Positions 10,684 to 20,091 of a stretch of 64,000 nt of DNA are shown here, piece by piece; position 1 is the stretch's first letter, and each line of letters begins with the position of its first letter. The position numbers and the translations under genes are program-made. Under the pieces are notes generated by a model. It was not told the DNA's origin and ran no database searches. It worked only from the letters and a program-made list of their open reading frames with translations. The stretch covers positions 62,001-126,000 of the forward strand of contig NZ_JASNJD010000008.1 in assembly GCF_030164425.1 (NCBI RefSeq), in the 5' to 3' direction. The stretch comes from Pseudodonghicola flavimaris (lineage in GTDB: Bacteria > Pseudomonadota > Alphaproteobacteria > Rhodobacterales > Rhodobacteraceae).

Positions 10684-11493
10684 ATGGCAGTAGGTATTTT
10701 CGATTCCGGCCTGGGCGGGCTCACCGTCCTGGACGCCGTGCAGAAACAGCTCCCGGATGTGGAGTTTCTTTACTATGCCGACAGCGCGCATGCGCCCTAT
10801 GGGGTGCGCGATGCCGAGGATATCTTTCAGCTGACCAAACACGCGGTGGAAACCCTGTGGGCGCGGGGCTGCGACTTGGTGATCCTGGCCTGCAACACCG
10901 CCAGCGCCGCAGCACTGAGGCGGATGCAGGAGGCCGGTGTGCCGCAGGGCAAGCGGGTGCTGGGCGTCTTCGTGCCGCTGATCGAGGCGCTGACCGAACG
11001 GCAATGGGGCGACAATTCCCCGCCGCGCGAGGTGGCGGTGAAGACCGTGGCGCTGTTCGCGACGCCGGCGACCGTGGCCAGCCGGGCGTTTCAGCGGGAA
11101 CTGGCGTTCCGGGCCATCGGCGTCGATGTCGAGGCGCAGGCCTGCGGTGGCGTCGTCGACGCGATCGAGGAGGGCGACCGCATCCTGGCGGAGGCGCTGG
11201 TGCGTTCCCATGTCGAGGCGCTGAAGCGCAAGATGCCGCATCCCGACGCGGCGATCCTGGGCTGCACCCATTATCCGATCCTGGAAGAGACCTTTCGTAC
11301 GGCCCTGGGGCCGGAGGTGCAGGTGTTCAGCCAGGCGCGGCTGGTGGCCGAAAGCCTGGCCGACTACCTCAAACGCCACCCGGCGATGCTGGGGACGTCG
11401 CCGGGAGGTTTCCTGACCACGGGCGATCCGCGCAAGGTTTCGGATCAGGCCATGCGGCTGTTGCGACGACAGGTCGAATTCCAGAAGGTCTGA
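10684..11493 (+). CDS. murI: glutamate racemase
   Basis: 269-residue cofactor-independent racemase that makes D-glutamate for peptidoglycan. Family signatures are the [14 protein letters not shown] start, [13 protein letters not shown], and the two catalytic cysteines in [14 protein letters not shown] (Cys70) and [14 protein letters not shown] (Cys194). Length and start agree with the family. It follows the acyltransferase gene by six bases and precedes argC. Confidence 0.96.
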   Translation: MAVGIFDSGLGGLTVLDAVQKQLPDVEFLYYADSAHAPYGVRDAEDIFQLTKHAVETLWARGCDLVILACNTASAAALRRMQEAGVPQGKRVLGVFVPLIEALTERQWGDNSPPREVAVKTVALFATPATVASRAFQRELAFRAIGVDVEAQACGGVVDAIEEGDRILAEALVRSHVEALKRKMPHPDAAILGCTHYPILEETFRTALGPEVQVFSQARLVAESLADYLKRHPAMLGTSPGGFLTTGDPRKVSDQAMRLLRRQVEFQKV

Positions 11494-11547
11494 CGGCCTT
11501 CCTTCCTGTCTGAACATCACGTAAAATCAAGAGGTAAGAGGTCGAAG

Positions 11548-12576
11548 ATGACCCATAACATCGCCATTCTCGGAGCCAGCGGGTACACCGGGGCCGAACT
11601 GATCCGGCTGATCGCGCAACACCCGAATATCGAGATCAAGGCGCTTTCGGGCGAACGCAAGGCCGGCATGGAGATGGCCGAGGTATTCCCGCATCTGCGG
11701 CACATGCAGCTGCCGACGCTCTGCAAGATCGAGGAGATCGATTTCTCCGGCATCGACCTGTGCTTCTGCGCCCTGCCGCACAAGACCAGCCAGCAGGTGA
11801 TCGCGGCGCTGCCCACCGATCTGAAGATCGTCGATCTGTCGGCGGACTTCCGGCTGCGCGATCCGGCGGAATACGAGAAGTGGTACGGCAACCCGCATGC
11901 GGCGCTCGCCCAGCAGGAAGAGGCGGTCTACGGTCTCACCGAATTCTATCGCGACGAGATCAAGGCCGCCCGGCTGGTCGCCGGCACCGGGTGCAACGCC
12001 GCCACCGGGCAGTTCGCGCTGCGGCCGCTGATCTCGGCCGGGGTGGTCGATCTGGATGAGATCATCCTGGATCTGAAATGCGCCGTCTCCGGTGCAGGCC
12101 GGTCGCTCAAGGAAAACCTGCTGCATGCGGAGCTGAGCGAGGGCTATAATCCCTATTCCTTCGGCGGCACCCACCGGCACCTCGGCGAATTCGATCAGGA
12201 ATTCTCCAAACTCGCCGGCCGGCCGGTCAGGGTGCAGTTCACCCCGCATCTGATCCCGGCGAACCGCGGTATTCTGGGCACGGTCTATGTCAAAGGCGAT
12301 GCCGAGACCATCTATCAGACCCTGGCTGAGGCCTATGCGGCGGAGCCCTTCGTGCAGGTGCTGCCCTTCGGTCAGGCGCCCTCCACCCACCACGTGCGCG
12401 GCTCCAACTATTGCCACATCGGTGTCGCCGCCGACCGGCTGCCGGGGCGGGCGATTGTCTTCGCCGCACTGGATAACCTGACAAAAGGTAGCAGCGGTCA
12501 GGCGTTGCAAAATGCCAATCTGATGCTAGGTGAGAAAGAGGAGGAGGGGCTGACCATGGCCCCGCTGTTCCCGTAA
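11548..12576 (+). CDS. argC: N-acetyl-gamma-glutamyl-phosphate reductase
   Basis: 342-residue NADPH-dependent reductase of arginine synthesis. The Rossmann start [20 protein letters not shown] is followed by the active-site cysteine in [16 protein letters not shown] (Cys149) and the conserved [16 protein letters not shown] and [18 protein letters not shown] blocks. AAGAGGTAAGAGGTCG before the ATG supplies the ribosome site. It lies between murI and ccmE on the same strand. Confidence 0.97.
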   Translation: MTHNIAILGASGYTGAELIRLIAQHPNIEIKALSGERKAGMEMAEVFPHLRHMQLPTLCKIEEIDFSGIDLCFCALPHKTSQQVIAALPTDLKIVDLSADFRLRDPAEYEKWYGNPHAALAQQEEAVYGLTEFYRDEIKAARLVAGTGCNAATGQFALRPLISAGVVDLDEIILDLKCAVSGAGRSLKENLLHAELSEGYNPYSFGGTHRHLGEFDQEFSKLAGRPVRVQFTPHLIPANRGILGTVYVKGDAETIYQTLAEAYAAEPFVQVLPFGQAPSTHHVRGSNYCHIGVAADRLPGRAIVFAALDNLTKGSSGQALQNANLMLGEKEEEGLTMAPLFP

Positions 12577-12603
12577 GCGGGAAAAGCAGCTGGTGAGGGG
12601 ACG

Positions 12604-13050
12604 ATGAAGAGTCTGAAAAAACAACGGCGTATCCAGATCATCGCGCTGGCGGCGGCGGCCCTCGTGGTTTCTACCGCGCTGATCGGTTATGCCATGCGCG
12701 ACGGCATCAACTTCTTTCGCGCCCCGAGTCAGGTCATGGCGGAGCCGCCCTCGGCCACGGAGGTCTTTCGTCTGGGCGGGCTGGTGGAAGAGGGCACGCT
12801 GGTCCGCGATCAGGGCGAGCGGGTGCATTTCTCCGTCACCGATGGCGGCGCGTCGATCCCGGTGGTCTTCACCGGGGTGCTGCCCGATCTCTTCGCCGAG
12901 AACCAGGGCATGATCGGCACCGGGCGCTACGTGAACGGTGTCTTTGAAGCCTCTGAAATCCTTGCCAAACACGATGAGACCTACATGCCGAAAGAGGTCA
13001 TGGACGCGCTGAAGGAACAGGGCGTGTATCAGGCCCCGGGCGAGAGCTGA
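12604..13050 (+). CDS. ccmE: cytochrome c-type biogenesis heme chaperone CcmE
   Basis: 148-residue periplasmic heme chaperone of the system I cytochrome c maturation pathway. There is a single N-terminal membrane anchor (about residues 10-30), then the OB-fold core with FRLGGLVEEGTLVRDQG and VVFTGVLPDLFAENQGMIGTG. The heme-attaching histidine is His123, in AKHDETYMPKE, with Tyr127 as the nearby ligand. It accepts heme from CcmC and passes it to CcmF/CcmH, whose genes lie 1.5 kb downstream after the muramidase/holin pair. Confidence 0.97.
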   Translation: MKSLKKQRRIQIIALAAAALVVSTALIGYAMRDGINFFRAPSQVMAEPPSATEVFRLGGLVEEGTLVRDQGERVHFSVTDGGASIPVVFTGVLPDLFAENQGMIGTGRYVNGVFEASEILAKHDETYMPKEVMDALKEQGVYQAPGES

Positions 13051-13112
13051 TCCCGCCGCGTTCCGGGCGGTCGCAGCGACAGGTGACGGGCCCCGTGGGC
13101 CCGCGGCGCGCG

Positions 13113-13146
13113 TGCCTTCGGCGAGGATATTTCAAGCCAGAAAAAG
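13113..13146 (+). repeat. dispersed intergenic repeat, copy 1
   Basis: TGCCTTCGGCGAGGATATTT followed by CAAGCCAGAAAAAG. It shares the core GCCTTCGGCGAG-(N)-TATTT and the purine-rich AGAAR tail with copies near 38134 and 21035. It lies downstream of ccmE in a 208-base gap that otherwise shows nothing coding. Confidence 0.6.
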
Positions 13147-13258
13147 ACCGGGAAAGAGGCAGTGGGGCGGCGCGCGCCCTGCGCCTGCGGGCGCTGCGGT
13201 GAGTGGCGGTTAATCTTTGCTGCGGAGGCTTTGCGTGGGTCCTGAGAGGAGGCGCGCG

Positions 13259-13870
13259 ATGCTGGATGTACGGCAGATTGCCGAGGAGATCGTCGGTCGG
13301 GAGGGCGGGTTCGTCCATGATCCCGACGATCCCGGGGGGGCGACCAATCGCGGGGTAACGATCCACACGCTGCGGCGGCTGCGGCTGGATCTGACCGGTG
13401 ACGGGGTGGTGGATATCGCCGATGTGCGCGCGGTGAGCCCGACGGTGGCGGCGGATATCTTCATCACCCAGTATTACCAGCGGCCGCGGATCGGCGAGCT
13501 GCCGCCGGCGCTGCAGCCGTCTGTCTTCGACATGTATGTGAACGCCGGGGCCAATGCGGTGAAGATCCTGCAGCGGCTGCTGGGCGAGATGGGCTTTGCC
13601 GTCGGTGTCGACGGGCTGCTGGGACCTGAGAGCCTGGGCGCGGCGGCGGCGGCGGCGCGGCCCGATCCTGTGGCTCTGCGCGATGCCTATGGGGTGGCGC
13701 GACGGAATTACTATTTCCGGCTGGCCGATGCCCGGGTGGCGAGCCGCAAATACGCCCGCAGCCGGTCGGGCGGCAAGGGCGGCTGGATCCGGCGGGCTGA
13801 GGCCTTCGTGTCGCCGCGCTATCATCTGAGCGATCAGGCGTTTCGCGCCCGGGTGGCGGCATGGGGATGA
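13259..13870 (+). CDS. holin-associated N-acetylmuramidase (glycoside hydrolase family 108 type)
   Basis: 203-residue peptidoglycan hydrolase. The N-terminal catalytic motif is REGGFVHDPDDPGGATNRGV with Glu15 as the likely acid; a C-terminal peptidoglycan-binding-like half carries GFAVGVDGLLGPESLGAAA. No signal peptide is visible, as in phage endolysins that rely on a holin, and a holin-like gene overlaps its 3' end. The ATG at 13259 follows GAGAGGAGGCGCG; an upstream extension to 13217 lacks a ribosome site. The pair sits inside the cytochrome c maturation block (ccmE before, ccmF after), which suggests a domesticated lytic cassette or a cell-wall remodelling role rather than an active prophage. 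Confidence 0.85.
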   Translation: MLDVRQIAEEIVGREGGFVHDPDDPGGATNRGVTIHTLRRLRLDLTGDGVVDIADVRAVSPTVAADIFITQYYQRPRIGELPPALQPSVFDMYVNAGANAVKILQRLLGEMGFAVGVDGLLGPESLGAAAAAARPDPVALRDAYGVARRNYYFRLADARVASRKYARSRSGGKGGWIRRAEAFVSPRYHLSDQAFRARVAAWG

Positions 13871-14436
13871 TCGGCGGGATCTGGCAGGCGCTGGTCGGGG
13901 GCGGCAATCTGCTGCCGCAGACGGTGGAGCTGTTCCGGCCCAATGCCGAGGCCGAGGCGCAGCGTGGCGTCGGGCTGCGCGACGGGGCGATGGCGCAATT
14001 CGCCGGCGAATTCGCGGCGCCGAGGCGTGGCCGGTTCGACCGGGTGATGGATGGCCTCAACCGGCTGCCGCGCCCGGCGCTGGCGCTGGGAACGCTGGGG
14101 CTGTTTGCGGCGGCGATGGTCGACCCGTTGTGGTTCGCGGCGCGGATGCAGGGGCTGGCGCTGGTGCCGGAGCCGCTGTGGTGGCTGCTGGGGGTGATCG
14201 TGTCGTTTTACTTCGGCGCCCGCTATCAGGTGAAGCATCAGGCGTTTCAGCGCGATCTGGCCAGCAGCCTGGCCCGGGCGCCGCAGGTGCGCGAGAGCCT
14301 TGCCGCGCTGGAGCGGTTGCGGGCCGACAGCCCCGGTGCGGCGGAGACCGGGGCGGACGCGGCGCTGACGCTGGCCGCGCTGGGGCCGGAGGAGAATCCG
14401 GCGCTGGAGAACTGGCGGCGGCAGCGGTCGGCCTGA
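13861..14436 (+). CDS. holin-like membrane protein (3-TM holin type)
   Basis: 191-residue protein with hydrophobic segments around residues 72-92 and 103-120, then a charged helical tail with HQAFQRDLASSLARAPQVRE. It overlaps the muramidase gene: the first ATG overlaps by ten bases, and a second ATG at 13867 gives a classic ATGA overlap, so either may be the start. Size, membrane pattern and partner point to the holin family that accompanies GH108 muramidases. Assignment rests on context as much as sequence. Confidence 0.7.
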   Translation: MGMIGGIWQALVGGGNLLPQTVELFRPNAEAEAQRGVGLRDGAMAQFAGEFAAPRRGRFDRVMDGLNRLPRPALALGTLGLFAAAMVDPLWFAARMQGLALVPEPLWWLLGVIVSFYFGARYQVKHQAFQRDLASSLARAPQVRESLAALERLRADSPGAAETGADAALTLAALGPEENPALENWRRQRSA

Positions 14437-14532
14437 GCCGGGGAAGGGCGCGCGGCCGGTTGCGACATCGTGAACTGCGGCCCCTTGCGAAAAGGATTGG
14501 CCGGGACGGGTGCCCGGCCTATACATCAGGGC

Positions 14533-16506
14533 ATGATTACGGAACTTGGTCACTTCGCCCTGACGCTCGCCTTCATGGCCGCGATCGTGCAGATGGTTGT
14601 CCCCATGGTGGGCGCCCAGAAACGCTGGCCCGGCTGGATGGCCGTCGCCGAACCCGCTGCAACCCTGCAGTTTCTGATGACGGCCTTCGCCTTTGCGGCG
14701 CTGGTCTATGCCTTCGTCACCTCGGATTTCTCTCTGAAGGTGGTGGTGGAGAATTCCCATTCGGCCAAGCCGATGCTGTATAAGATCAGCGGCGTCTGGG
14801 GCAACCACGAGGGCTCCATGCTGCTCTGGGTGCTGATCGTGTCGCTGTTCGGCGCCACGGCGGCCTGGTTCGGTGGCAATCTGCCGCCCAGCCTGAAGGC
14901 GCGGGTGCTGTCGGTTCAGGGGGCCATCGGGGTGGCCTTTCTGGCCTTTATCCTCTTTACATCCAACCCGTTCCTGCGTCTGGCGGTGCCGCCGTTCGAT
15001 GGCGAGGATCTGAACCCGCTGCTGCAGGATCCGGGGCTCGCCTTCCATCCGCCGTTCCTTTACCTCGGCTATGTCGGGCTTTCGATGTCCTTCAGCTTCG
15101 CCGTTGCGGCGCTGATCGAGGGGCGGATCGATGCCGCCTGGGGCCGTTGGGTGCGGCCCTGGACGCTGGCGGCCTGGATCTTTCTGACCATCGGCATCGC
15201 GCTGGGGTCCTGGTGGGCCTATTACGAGCTGGGCTGGGGCGGCTTCTGGTTCTGGGACCCGGTGGAGAACGCCAGTTTCATGCCCTGGCTGCTGGCCGCG
15301 GCGCTGCTGCATTCCGCCATCGTGGTGGAGAAGCGCGAGGCGCTGAAGAGCTGGACCATCCTGCTGGCGATTCTGGCCTTCGGCTTTTCGCTGATCGGCA
15401 CCTTCATCGTGCGGTCGGGGCTGCTGACCTCGGTGCATGCCTTTGCCAACGACCCGGAACGGGGCGTCTTCATCCTGATGATCCTGGCGCTGTTCACCGG
15501 CGGGGCGCTGACGCTGTTCGCGATGCGGGCCAGCGCCATGGAGGCGCGCGGCGTCTTCGCCATGGTCAGCCGCGAAAGCGCGCTGGTGGTGAACAATATC
15601 CTGCTCGCGGTGGCGAGCTTCGTCGTGTTCTTCGGCACGCTCTGGCCAGTGGCGGCGGAGATGGGCTTTGACCGCAAGCTGAGCGTCGGTCCGCCCTATT
15701 TCAACGCCGCCTTCACGCCCTTCATGCTGGTCTTGGGGCTGATCCTGCCCGTTGGCGCACTGCTGCCGTGGAAACGCGGACGTCTGGGCAAGGCGGCCTG
15801 GTCGCTGCGCTATGCGCTGGTTCTGGCGCTGGCGCTGGCGCTTCTGGTCTGGGTGTTGCAGACGGGGCAGAGCGCATTGGGGCCGATCGGCGTATTCCTG
15901 GGCGCCTGGATCGTGTCGGGGGCCGTCGTCGATCTGTGGTCGCGCACCGGGCGCGGCGGCAACCGGCTGGGCCGGCTGGCGCGGCTGCCGCGGGCCGACT
16001 GGGGCAAGGCGGTGGCGCATGCCGGGCTGGGAGTGACCATGTTCGCGATCGCCGGGCTGACCGCCTGGGAGAGCGAGGACATCCGCGTCACCCGGCTGGG
16101 CGAGACCTTTGAGGTGTCCGGCTTCGATCTGACGCTGGAGAAGGTCGAGCGTGTGCGCGGCCCGAACTATTTCTCCACCATGGGGACGGTGCGGGTCGAA
16201 AAGGATGGGCGGGCTCTGACCACGCTGCATCCCGAAAAACGGGTCTATCCGGTGGCGCAGATGCCCACCACCGAGGCGGCGATCGACAATGGCTTTACCC
16301 GTGATCTCTATGTGGTGATCGGCGATCAGCAGGCCGATGGCGGCTATACCGTGCGGACCTATGTCAAACCCTTCGCCAACTGGATCTGGGGCGGCGCGCT
16401 GATGATGGCCCTCGGCGGGTTGCTGAGCCTGAGCGACCGGCGCTTCCGCGTCGCCGCCGGTGCGCGCAAGGCCGGCAGCGCGGCCAAGCCGGTGGCCGCC
16501 GAATGA
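14533..16506 (+). CDS. ccmF: cytochrome c heme lyase subunit CcmF
   Basis: 657-residue polytopic membrane protein that, with CcmH, joins heme to apocytochrome c in the periplasm. The tryptophan-rich heme-handling motif WGGFWFWDPVENASFMPWLL is intact, with KISGVWGNHEGSMLLWVLI before it and many membrane helices throughout. The ATG at 14533 (MITELGHFALTLAFMAAI) fits the family start; the open frame extends 21 codons further but has no support. ccmH overlaps its stop by four bases. ccmG and ccmI are not in this block. Confidence 0.96.
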   Translation: MITELGHFALTLAFMAAIVQMVVPMVGAQKRWPGWMAVAEPAATLQFLMTAFAFAALVYAFVTSDFSLKVVVENSHSAKPMLYKISGVWGNHEGSMLLWVLIVSLFGATAAWFGGNLPPSLKARVLSVQGAIGVAFLAFILFTSNPFLRLAVPPFDGEDLNPLLQDPGLAFHPPFLYLGYVGLSMSFSFAVAALIEGRIDAAWGRWVRPWTLAAWIFLTIGIALGSWWAYYELGWGGFWFWDPVENASFMPWLLAAALLHSAIVVEKREALKSWTILLAILAFGFSLIGTFIVRSGLLTSVHAFANDPERGVFILMILALFTGGALTLFAMRASAMEARGVFAMVSRESALVVNNILLAVASFVVFFGTLWPVAAEMGFDRKLSVGPPYFNAAFTPFMLVLGLILPVGALLPWKRGRLGKAAWSLRYALVLALALALLVWVLQTGQSALGPIGVFLGAWIVSGAVVDLWSRTGRGGNRLGRLARLPRADWGKAVAHAGLGVTMFAIAGLTAWESEDIRVTRLGETFEVSGFDLTLEKVERVRGPNYFSTMGTVRVEKDGRALTTLHPEKRVYPVAQMPTTEAAIDNGFTRDLYVVIGDQQADGGYTVRTYVKPFANWIWGGALMMALGGLLSLSDRRFRVAAGARKAGSAAKPVAAE

Positions 16507-16982
16507 GCCGCCTGCTCCAGCGGGTGGGGGCGTTGTGGCTGGTGTTGCTGATCGCCCTTGCACCCGCCGCCCAGGCGGTGCTGCCGGATGAGATCCTGGC
16601 CGATCCGGCGCTGGAGGCGCGGGCGCGCGAGATCAGCAAGGATCTGCGCTGCCTGGTCTGCCGCAACGAGAATATCGATGAATCCAATGCCGAACTGGCC
16701 CGCGATCTGCGGCTTCTGGTGCGCGAACGGCTGACCGCCGGCGACAGCGACGAGGAGGTGGTGGCCTATATCGTCGACCGCTACGGCGAATATGTGCTGC
16801 TGCGCCCGACCGCGACCGGGGCCAACTGGCTGTTGTGGGGGGCGGGGCCGCTGATGCTGCTGATCGGCGCCGGTCTGGCCTGGGGCTACCTGCGGGCGCG
16901 GGCACGGGCGCCGCGGCTGCAGGAGGCCGCCCTGACCGATGAGGAACAGGACCGTCTGCGTCGCATTCTTGACGACGAATGA
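16503..16982 (+). CDS. ccmH: cytochrome c-type biogenesis thioreductant CcmH
   Basis: 159-residue CcmH (Ccl2/CycL type), which reduces the apocytochrome CXXCH thiols before heme attachment. It has a signal peptide (residues 1-25, cut after AQA), the redox motif DLRCLVCRNENI with Cys50 and Cys53, and one C-terminal membrane anchor (about 102-125) followed by an acidic cytoplasmic tail. It overlaps ccmF by four bases, so the pair is translationally coupled. Confidence 0.96.
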   Translation: MSRLLQRVGALWLVLLIALAPAAQAVLPDEILADPALEARAREISKDLRCLVCRNENIDESNAELARDLRLLVRERLTAGDSDEEVVAYIVDRYGEYVLLRPTATGANWLLWGAGPLMLLIGAGLAWGYLRARARAPRLQEAALTDEEQDRLRRILDDE

Positions 16983-17053
16983 CGTGCGGTTCCCTCTTTC
17001 CCCGGCGCCTGCTCTGGGTCAGGGTGCGCCCGACCGGAGCGAGGGAGTGAGAC

Positions 17054-17827
17054 ATGGACTATCAGACCATCACGCTTGAAATCACCGATGGGCTGGCGGT
17101 GCTGACGCTGAATCGGCCCGACAAGATGAATGCGCTGAACGCGCAGATGCGGGCCGAGATCACCCATGCGGTCGGCGTCGCCGGGAACACGGCCCGGGCG
17201 CTGGTGCTGACCGGGGCCGGACGTGCCTTCTGTACCGGCCAGGATCTGGGCGATGCCAGCGGCGGGCTGCCGGATCTGGAACGGATTCTGCGCGACGAAT
17301 ACGCGCCGATGCTGCAGGCGATCACCGGCTGCCCGATCCCGACCATTGCCGCGGTGAACGGCCCGGCGGCGGGGGCAGGGGCCAATCTGGCGCTGGCCGC
17401 CGATGTGGTGATCGCGGCCGAGAGCGCCTATTTCCTGCAGGCCTTTACCCGGATCGGGCTGATCCCCGATGCCGGCGGCACCTGGATGATGCCGCGCCAG
17501 ATCGGTCTGGCCAAGGCGATGGGGGCGGCGCTGTTCGCCGAGAAGATCACCGCCGCGCAGGCCGAGGCCTGGGGCATGATCTGGGAGGTCGTCCCGGACG
17601 AGGGGTTCGAGGCGCAGTGGCGCAGCCGGGCGGCCTATCTCGCCGGCGGGCCGACCAAGGCCTTCGCCGGGGTGAAACAGGCGCTGCGGGCCAGCTTCGG
17701 CCAGTCGTTCGAAGACCAGCTGTCGCTGGAGGCGCGGCTGCAGGGCGAGTGCGGCCGGACCCGCGATTTCGAAGAGGGCGTGATGGCCTTCCTGCAAAAA
17801 CGCCCGGCGGCATTCGAAGGTCGCTGA
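17054..17827 (+). CDS. enoyl-CoA hydratase/isomerase family protein (PaaG-like)
   Basis: 257-residue crotonase-fold enzyme. ALVLTGAGRAFCTGQDLGD forms part of the oxyanion hole, and PTIAAVNGPAAGAGANLALA and FTRIGLIPDAGGTWMMPRQI follow. The AFCTGQDL wording and the Asp in the PDAGG segment (in place of the hydratase Glu) resemble PaaG, the 1,2-epoxyphenylacetyl-CoA isomerase. No other phenylacetate genes are visible, so the substrate is open. It starts 71 bases after ccmH and is followed after 13 bases by the DUF4336 gene. Confidence 0.88.
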   Translation: MDYQTITLEITDGLAVLTLNRPDKMNALNAQMRAEITHAVGVAGNTARALVLTGAGRAFCTGQDLGDASGGLPDLERILRDEYAPMLQAITGCPIPTIAAVNGPAAGAGANLALAADVVIAAESAYFLQAFTRIGLIPDAGGTWMMPRQIGLAKAMGAALFAEKITAAQAEAWGMIWEVVPDEGFEAQWRSRAAYLAGGPTKAFAGVKQALRASFGQSFEDQLSLEARLQGECGRTRDFEEGVMAFLQKRPAAFEGR

Positions 17828-17840
17828 GGCTCCCCGCGCG

Positions 17841-18548
17841 ATGACCGCCGCGGCGCCGCTGCTGCAACCGCTGGGCCGGGATCTCTGGCTGGCGGCGGGG
17901 CCGGAGGTGACGGTTCTGGGCTTTCGCTATCCGACCCGGATGGCGGTGATCCGTCTTTCGGGCGGCGGGCTGCTGATCTGGTCGCCGGTGGCGTTGAGCG
18001 ATCCGCTCTGCCGCGCGATCCGCGATCTGGGGCCGGTGCAGGAGATCGTGGCGCCGAACCGCCTGCATCACCTGTCGCTCCTGTCATGGCATCAGGCCTT
18101 TCCCGGCGCTCGCCTGCATGCTGCCCCTGGGCTGCCGGAAAAACGGCGCGACATCCCCTTCGATCGCAGCCTGGGAGAGGCGCCGGACCCAGCCTGGGCG
18201 GCGGATCTGGATCAGGTGCTGGTGCGCGGCAATCTGATCACCCCGGAGGCGGTGTTCTTTCACCGCGCCACCGGCACGGTGCTGTTCACCGATCTGCTGC
18301 AAGGGTTTGCGCCGGGCTGGTTTTCCGGCTGGCGGCAGGCCGTGGCGCGGCTGGACGGGATGGTCGGGCCGGAGCCGGCGGTGCCGCGCAAATTCCGCCT
18401 GGCGTTTCAGGACCGCAAGATCGCCCGGGCCGGGGTGGCCCGGATCCTCGACTGGCGGGCGCGTCAGCTGGTGATGGCGCATGGGCCGGTGGTGACCCAA
18501 GAGGTGCCGGCGCTTCTGTCGCGGGCGTTTCGCTGGCTCGGCGCATGA
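17841..18548 (+). CDS. DUF4336 domain-containing protein
   Basis: 235-residue protein that matches the DUF4336 pattern: LGRDLWLAAGPEVTVLGFRYPTRMAVIRLS at the start (quoted here only to show the motif order W-L-A, then G-F-R-Y-P-T-R-M), then IVAPNRLHHLSL, VFFHRATGTVLFTDLLQGF and LVMAHGPVV. The arrangement of NRLHHL and AHG resembles a degenerate metallo-beta-lactamase fold, but the HxHxDH motif is absent, so hydrolase activity is doubtful. No biochemical role is known to me. It is probably co-transcribed with the crotonase gene. Confidence 0.8.
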   Translation: MTAAAPLLQPLGRDLWLAAGPEVTVLGFRYPTRMAVIRLSGGGLLIWSPVALSDPLCRAIRDLGPVQEIVAPNRLHHLSLLSWHQAFPGARLHAAPGLPEKRRDIPFDRSLGEAPDPAWAADLDQVLVRGNLITPEAVFFHRATGTVLFTDLLQGFAPGWFSGWRQAVARLDGMVGPEPAVPRKFRLAFQDRKIARAGVARILDWRARQLVMAHGPVVTQEVPALLSRAFRWLGA

Positions 18549-18602
18549 CCGAAGCGACCCGGGGCGGCCGGTGCCGCGCCCCCGGGTCGCGGCCGGGCGG
18601 GC

Positions 18603-19622
18603 TCAGCCGCGGCGGCGGCTGCGCCGGCGCCCGCGGGGTTCGGCGCCATCGTCGTCACCGGTCCCGTCGGAGGCCGAACTGAAGGGCCCGAGCGCATCGG
18701 TGATCTGCTCCAGCGTCGGCCGGTCGCCGCGCGGCCGGCTGTCGAGCGCCTCGCGCATCATCCGCAGGTGATCCGGAGTGGTGCCGCAGCAGCCGCCGAT
18801 GATCCGGGCGCCGGCATCGCGGGCCATGGCGGCATAATCGCCCATCAGCTCCGGGGTGCCGTCGTAATGGATGTGGCCATCGTGGTACTTCGGAATGCCG
18901 GCGTTGCCCTTGGAGATGATCGGACGTTCGGTCCCCTGGGCAACGAAGCCCAGCACCGTGCGCAGGATATCCGAGGCGCCGGTGCCGCAATTGGCCCCGA
19001 AGGCGAGCGGCGCCGGTTCCAGCTCGTCGACCAGCCGTACCAGATCGGCCGAGGTCACGCCCATCATGGTGCGCCCGGCGGTATCGAAGCTCATGGTGCC
19101 GCACCAGGGCATGCCGGCCAGCGCGAAGGCTTCGGCGGCGGCGCGGTATTCCTCGGGGGCGGAGATGGTCTCCAGCCAGAGCACGTCGACGCCGCCCTCC
19201 TTGAGCCCGTCGGCCTGTTCGTGGAACATCTCCACCGCCAGGGCATGCGACAAGCTGCCGACGGGTTCCATGATCTCACCAGTCGGGCCGACCGAGCCGG
19301 CGACGACGATCTTGCGTTCGGCCTTGTCGGCGACATCGCGGCCCAGTTCGGCGCCGACGCGGTTCAGTTCGCGCACCCGCTTTTCGGCACTGTGCAGTTT
19401 CAGCCGCGCCGCGTTGCCACCGAAGGTATTGGTCAGGAACAGATCGCTGCCGGCATCGACCGAGCCCTGATAGAGCGCCTTGATCTTGGCCGGTTCGTCG
19501 GTGTTCCACAGCTCCGGCGCATCGCCGGATTGCAGCCCCATGTTGAAAAGGTTGGTGCCGGTGGCGCCGTCGGCAAGGATACAATCCAGCCGGTCGAGCA
19601 TCTGGGAAAGGGCGTCGGTCAT
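18603..19622 (-). CDS. bmt: betaine--homocysteine S-methyltransferase
   Basis: 339-residue zinc-dependent methyltransferase that makes methionine from homocysteine using a betaine donor. It starts with ILADGATGTNLFNMGL and FLTNTFGGNAARLKLH. The zinc cysteines are in FGANCGTGASD and in IIGGCCGTTPDH. The C-terminus is an Arg/Asp-rich tail. It lacks the corrinoid-binding parts of MetH, which fits Bmt rather than MetH. GGAG lies nine bases before the ATG. The zeta-inhibitor gene is upstream on the same strand but separated by a terminator-like hairpin. Confidence 0.93.
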   Translation of the reverse strand: MTDALSQMLDRLDCILADGATGTNLFNMGLQSGDAPELWNTDEPAKIKALYQGSVDAGSDLFLTNTFGGNAARLKLHSAEKRVRELNRVGAELGRDVADKAERKIVVAGSVGPTGEIMEPVGSLSHALAVEMFHEQADGLKEGGVDVLWLETISAPEEYRAAAEAFALAGMPWCGTMSFDTAGRTMMGVTSADLVRLVDELEPAPLAFGANCGTGASDILRTVLGFVAQGTERPIISKGNAGIPKYHDGHIHYDGTPELMGDYAAMARDAGARIIGGCCGTTPDHLRMMREALDSRPRGDRPTLEQITDALGPFSSASDGTGDDDGAEPRGRRRSRRRG

Positions 19623-19682
19623 CTTGGTGGCTCCGGAGTTGCGGAGTTTCGGGAAAGGGCGGGGCGCGGAACGCTGATAACG

Positions 19683-19711
19683 AAAACGCCCCGCCTGCGA
19701 AGGACGGGGCG
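19683..19711 (-). terminator. terminator-like hairpin after ATP synthase inhibitor gene
   Basis: On the minus strand CGCCCCG (19711-19705) pairs with CGGGGCG (19693-19687) and is followed by TTTTCG. The 7-bp GC stem with a short U-run lies 60 bases after the inhibitor stop and before bmt. Confidence 0.6.
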
Positions 19712-19770
19712 CCGCGGCAGATCAGCGCTGCTGCGTTACGAGCCGTGCGCCCGGCCCGCGGGAAGCCGGG

Positions 19771-20091
19771 TCAGCTGCCCACTTCGTTCATGATCTGGGC
19801 CTGGGCCTCGACCAGCAGCTCGGCCATCTTGGCGCGGATCTCTTCCGGGCTGGACTTGTCTTCCAGATCGGCGGCGACCTTGCGCACCACGTCCTCGTGG
19901 CCGGCTTCCTCGAAATCGGCCTTCACCACCGAGGCGGCATAGGCCGTGGCATCGTCGCCGGTCTTGCCCATCAGCGCCGCAGCCCAGAGCCCCAGCAGCT
20001 TGTTGCAGCGGGCCTGCGCCTTGAACTGCATTTCCTCGTCGTGAGCAAACTTGGCCTCGAAGGCGTTTTCGCGATCGTCAAAAGTGGTCAT
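19771..20091 (-). CDS. F1-ATPase inhibitor zeta subunit-like protein (DUF1476)
   Basis: 106-residue helical protein starting [20 protein letters not shown], with [20 protein letters not shown] and [19 protein letters not shown]. This closely follows the zeta subunit of Paracoccus denitrificans ATP synthase, a natural unidirectional inhibitor of F1-ATPase whose N-terminal segment enters the rotor. The ATG at 20091 is used because homologues begin with this MTTFDDRE segment; the longer frame crosses the purC promoter region. It is divergent from purC. Confidence 0.9.
   Translation of the reverse strand: MTTFDDRENAFEAKFAHDEEMQFKAQARCNKLLGLWAAALMGKTGDDATAYAASVVKADFEEAGHEDVVRKVAADLEDKSSPEEIRAKMAELLVEAQAQIMNEVGS

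Noticed and set aside
13259-14436. Active prophage
   Set aside because: Only a muramidase and a holin-like gene are present; no integrase, capsid, portal or tail genes flank them.
19623-19770. Possible SAM- or SAH-responsive riboswitch before bmt
   Set aside because: I looked for SAM-II-like and SAH-like conserved cores and saw none; the only structure is the short terminator hairpin of the upstream gene.
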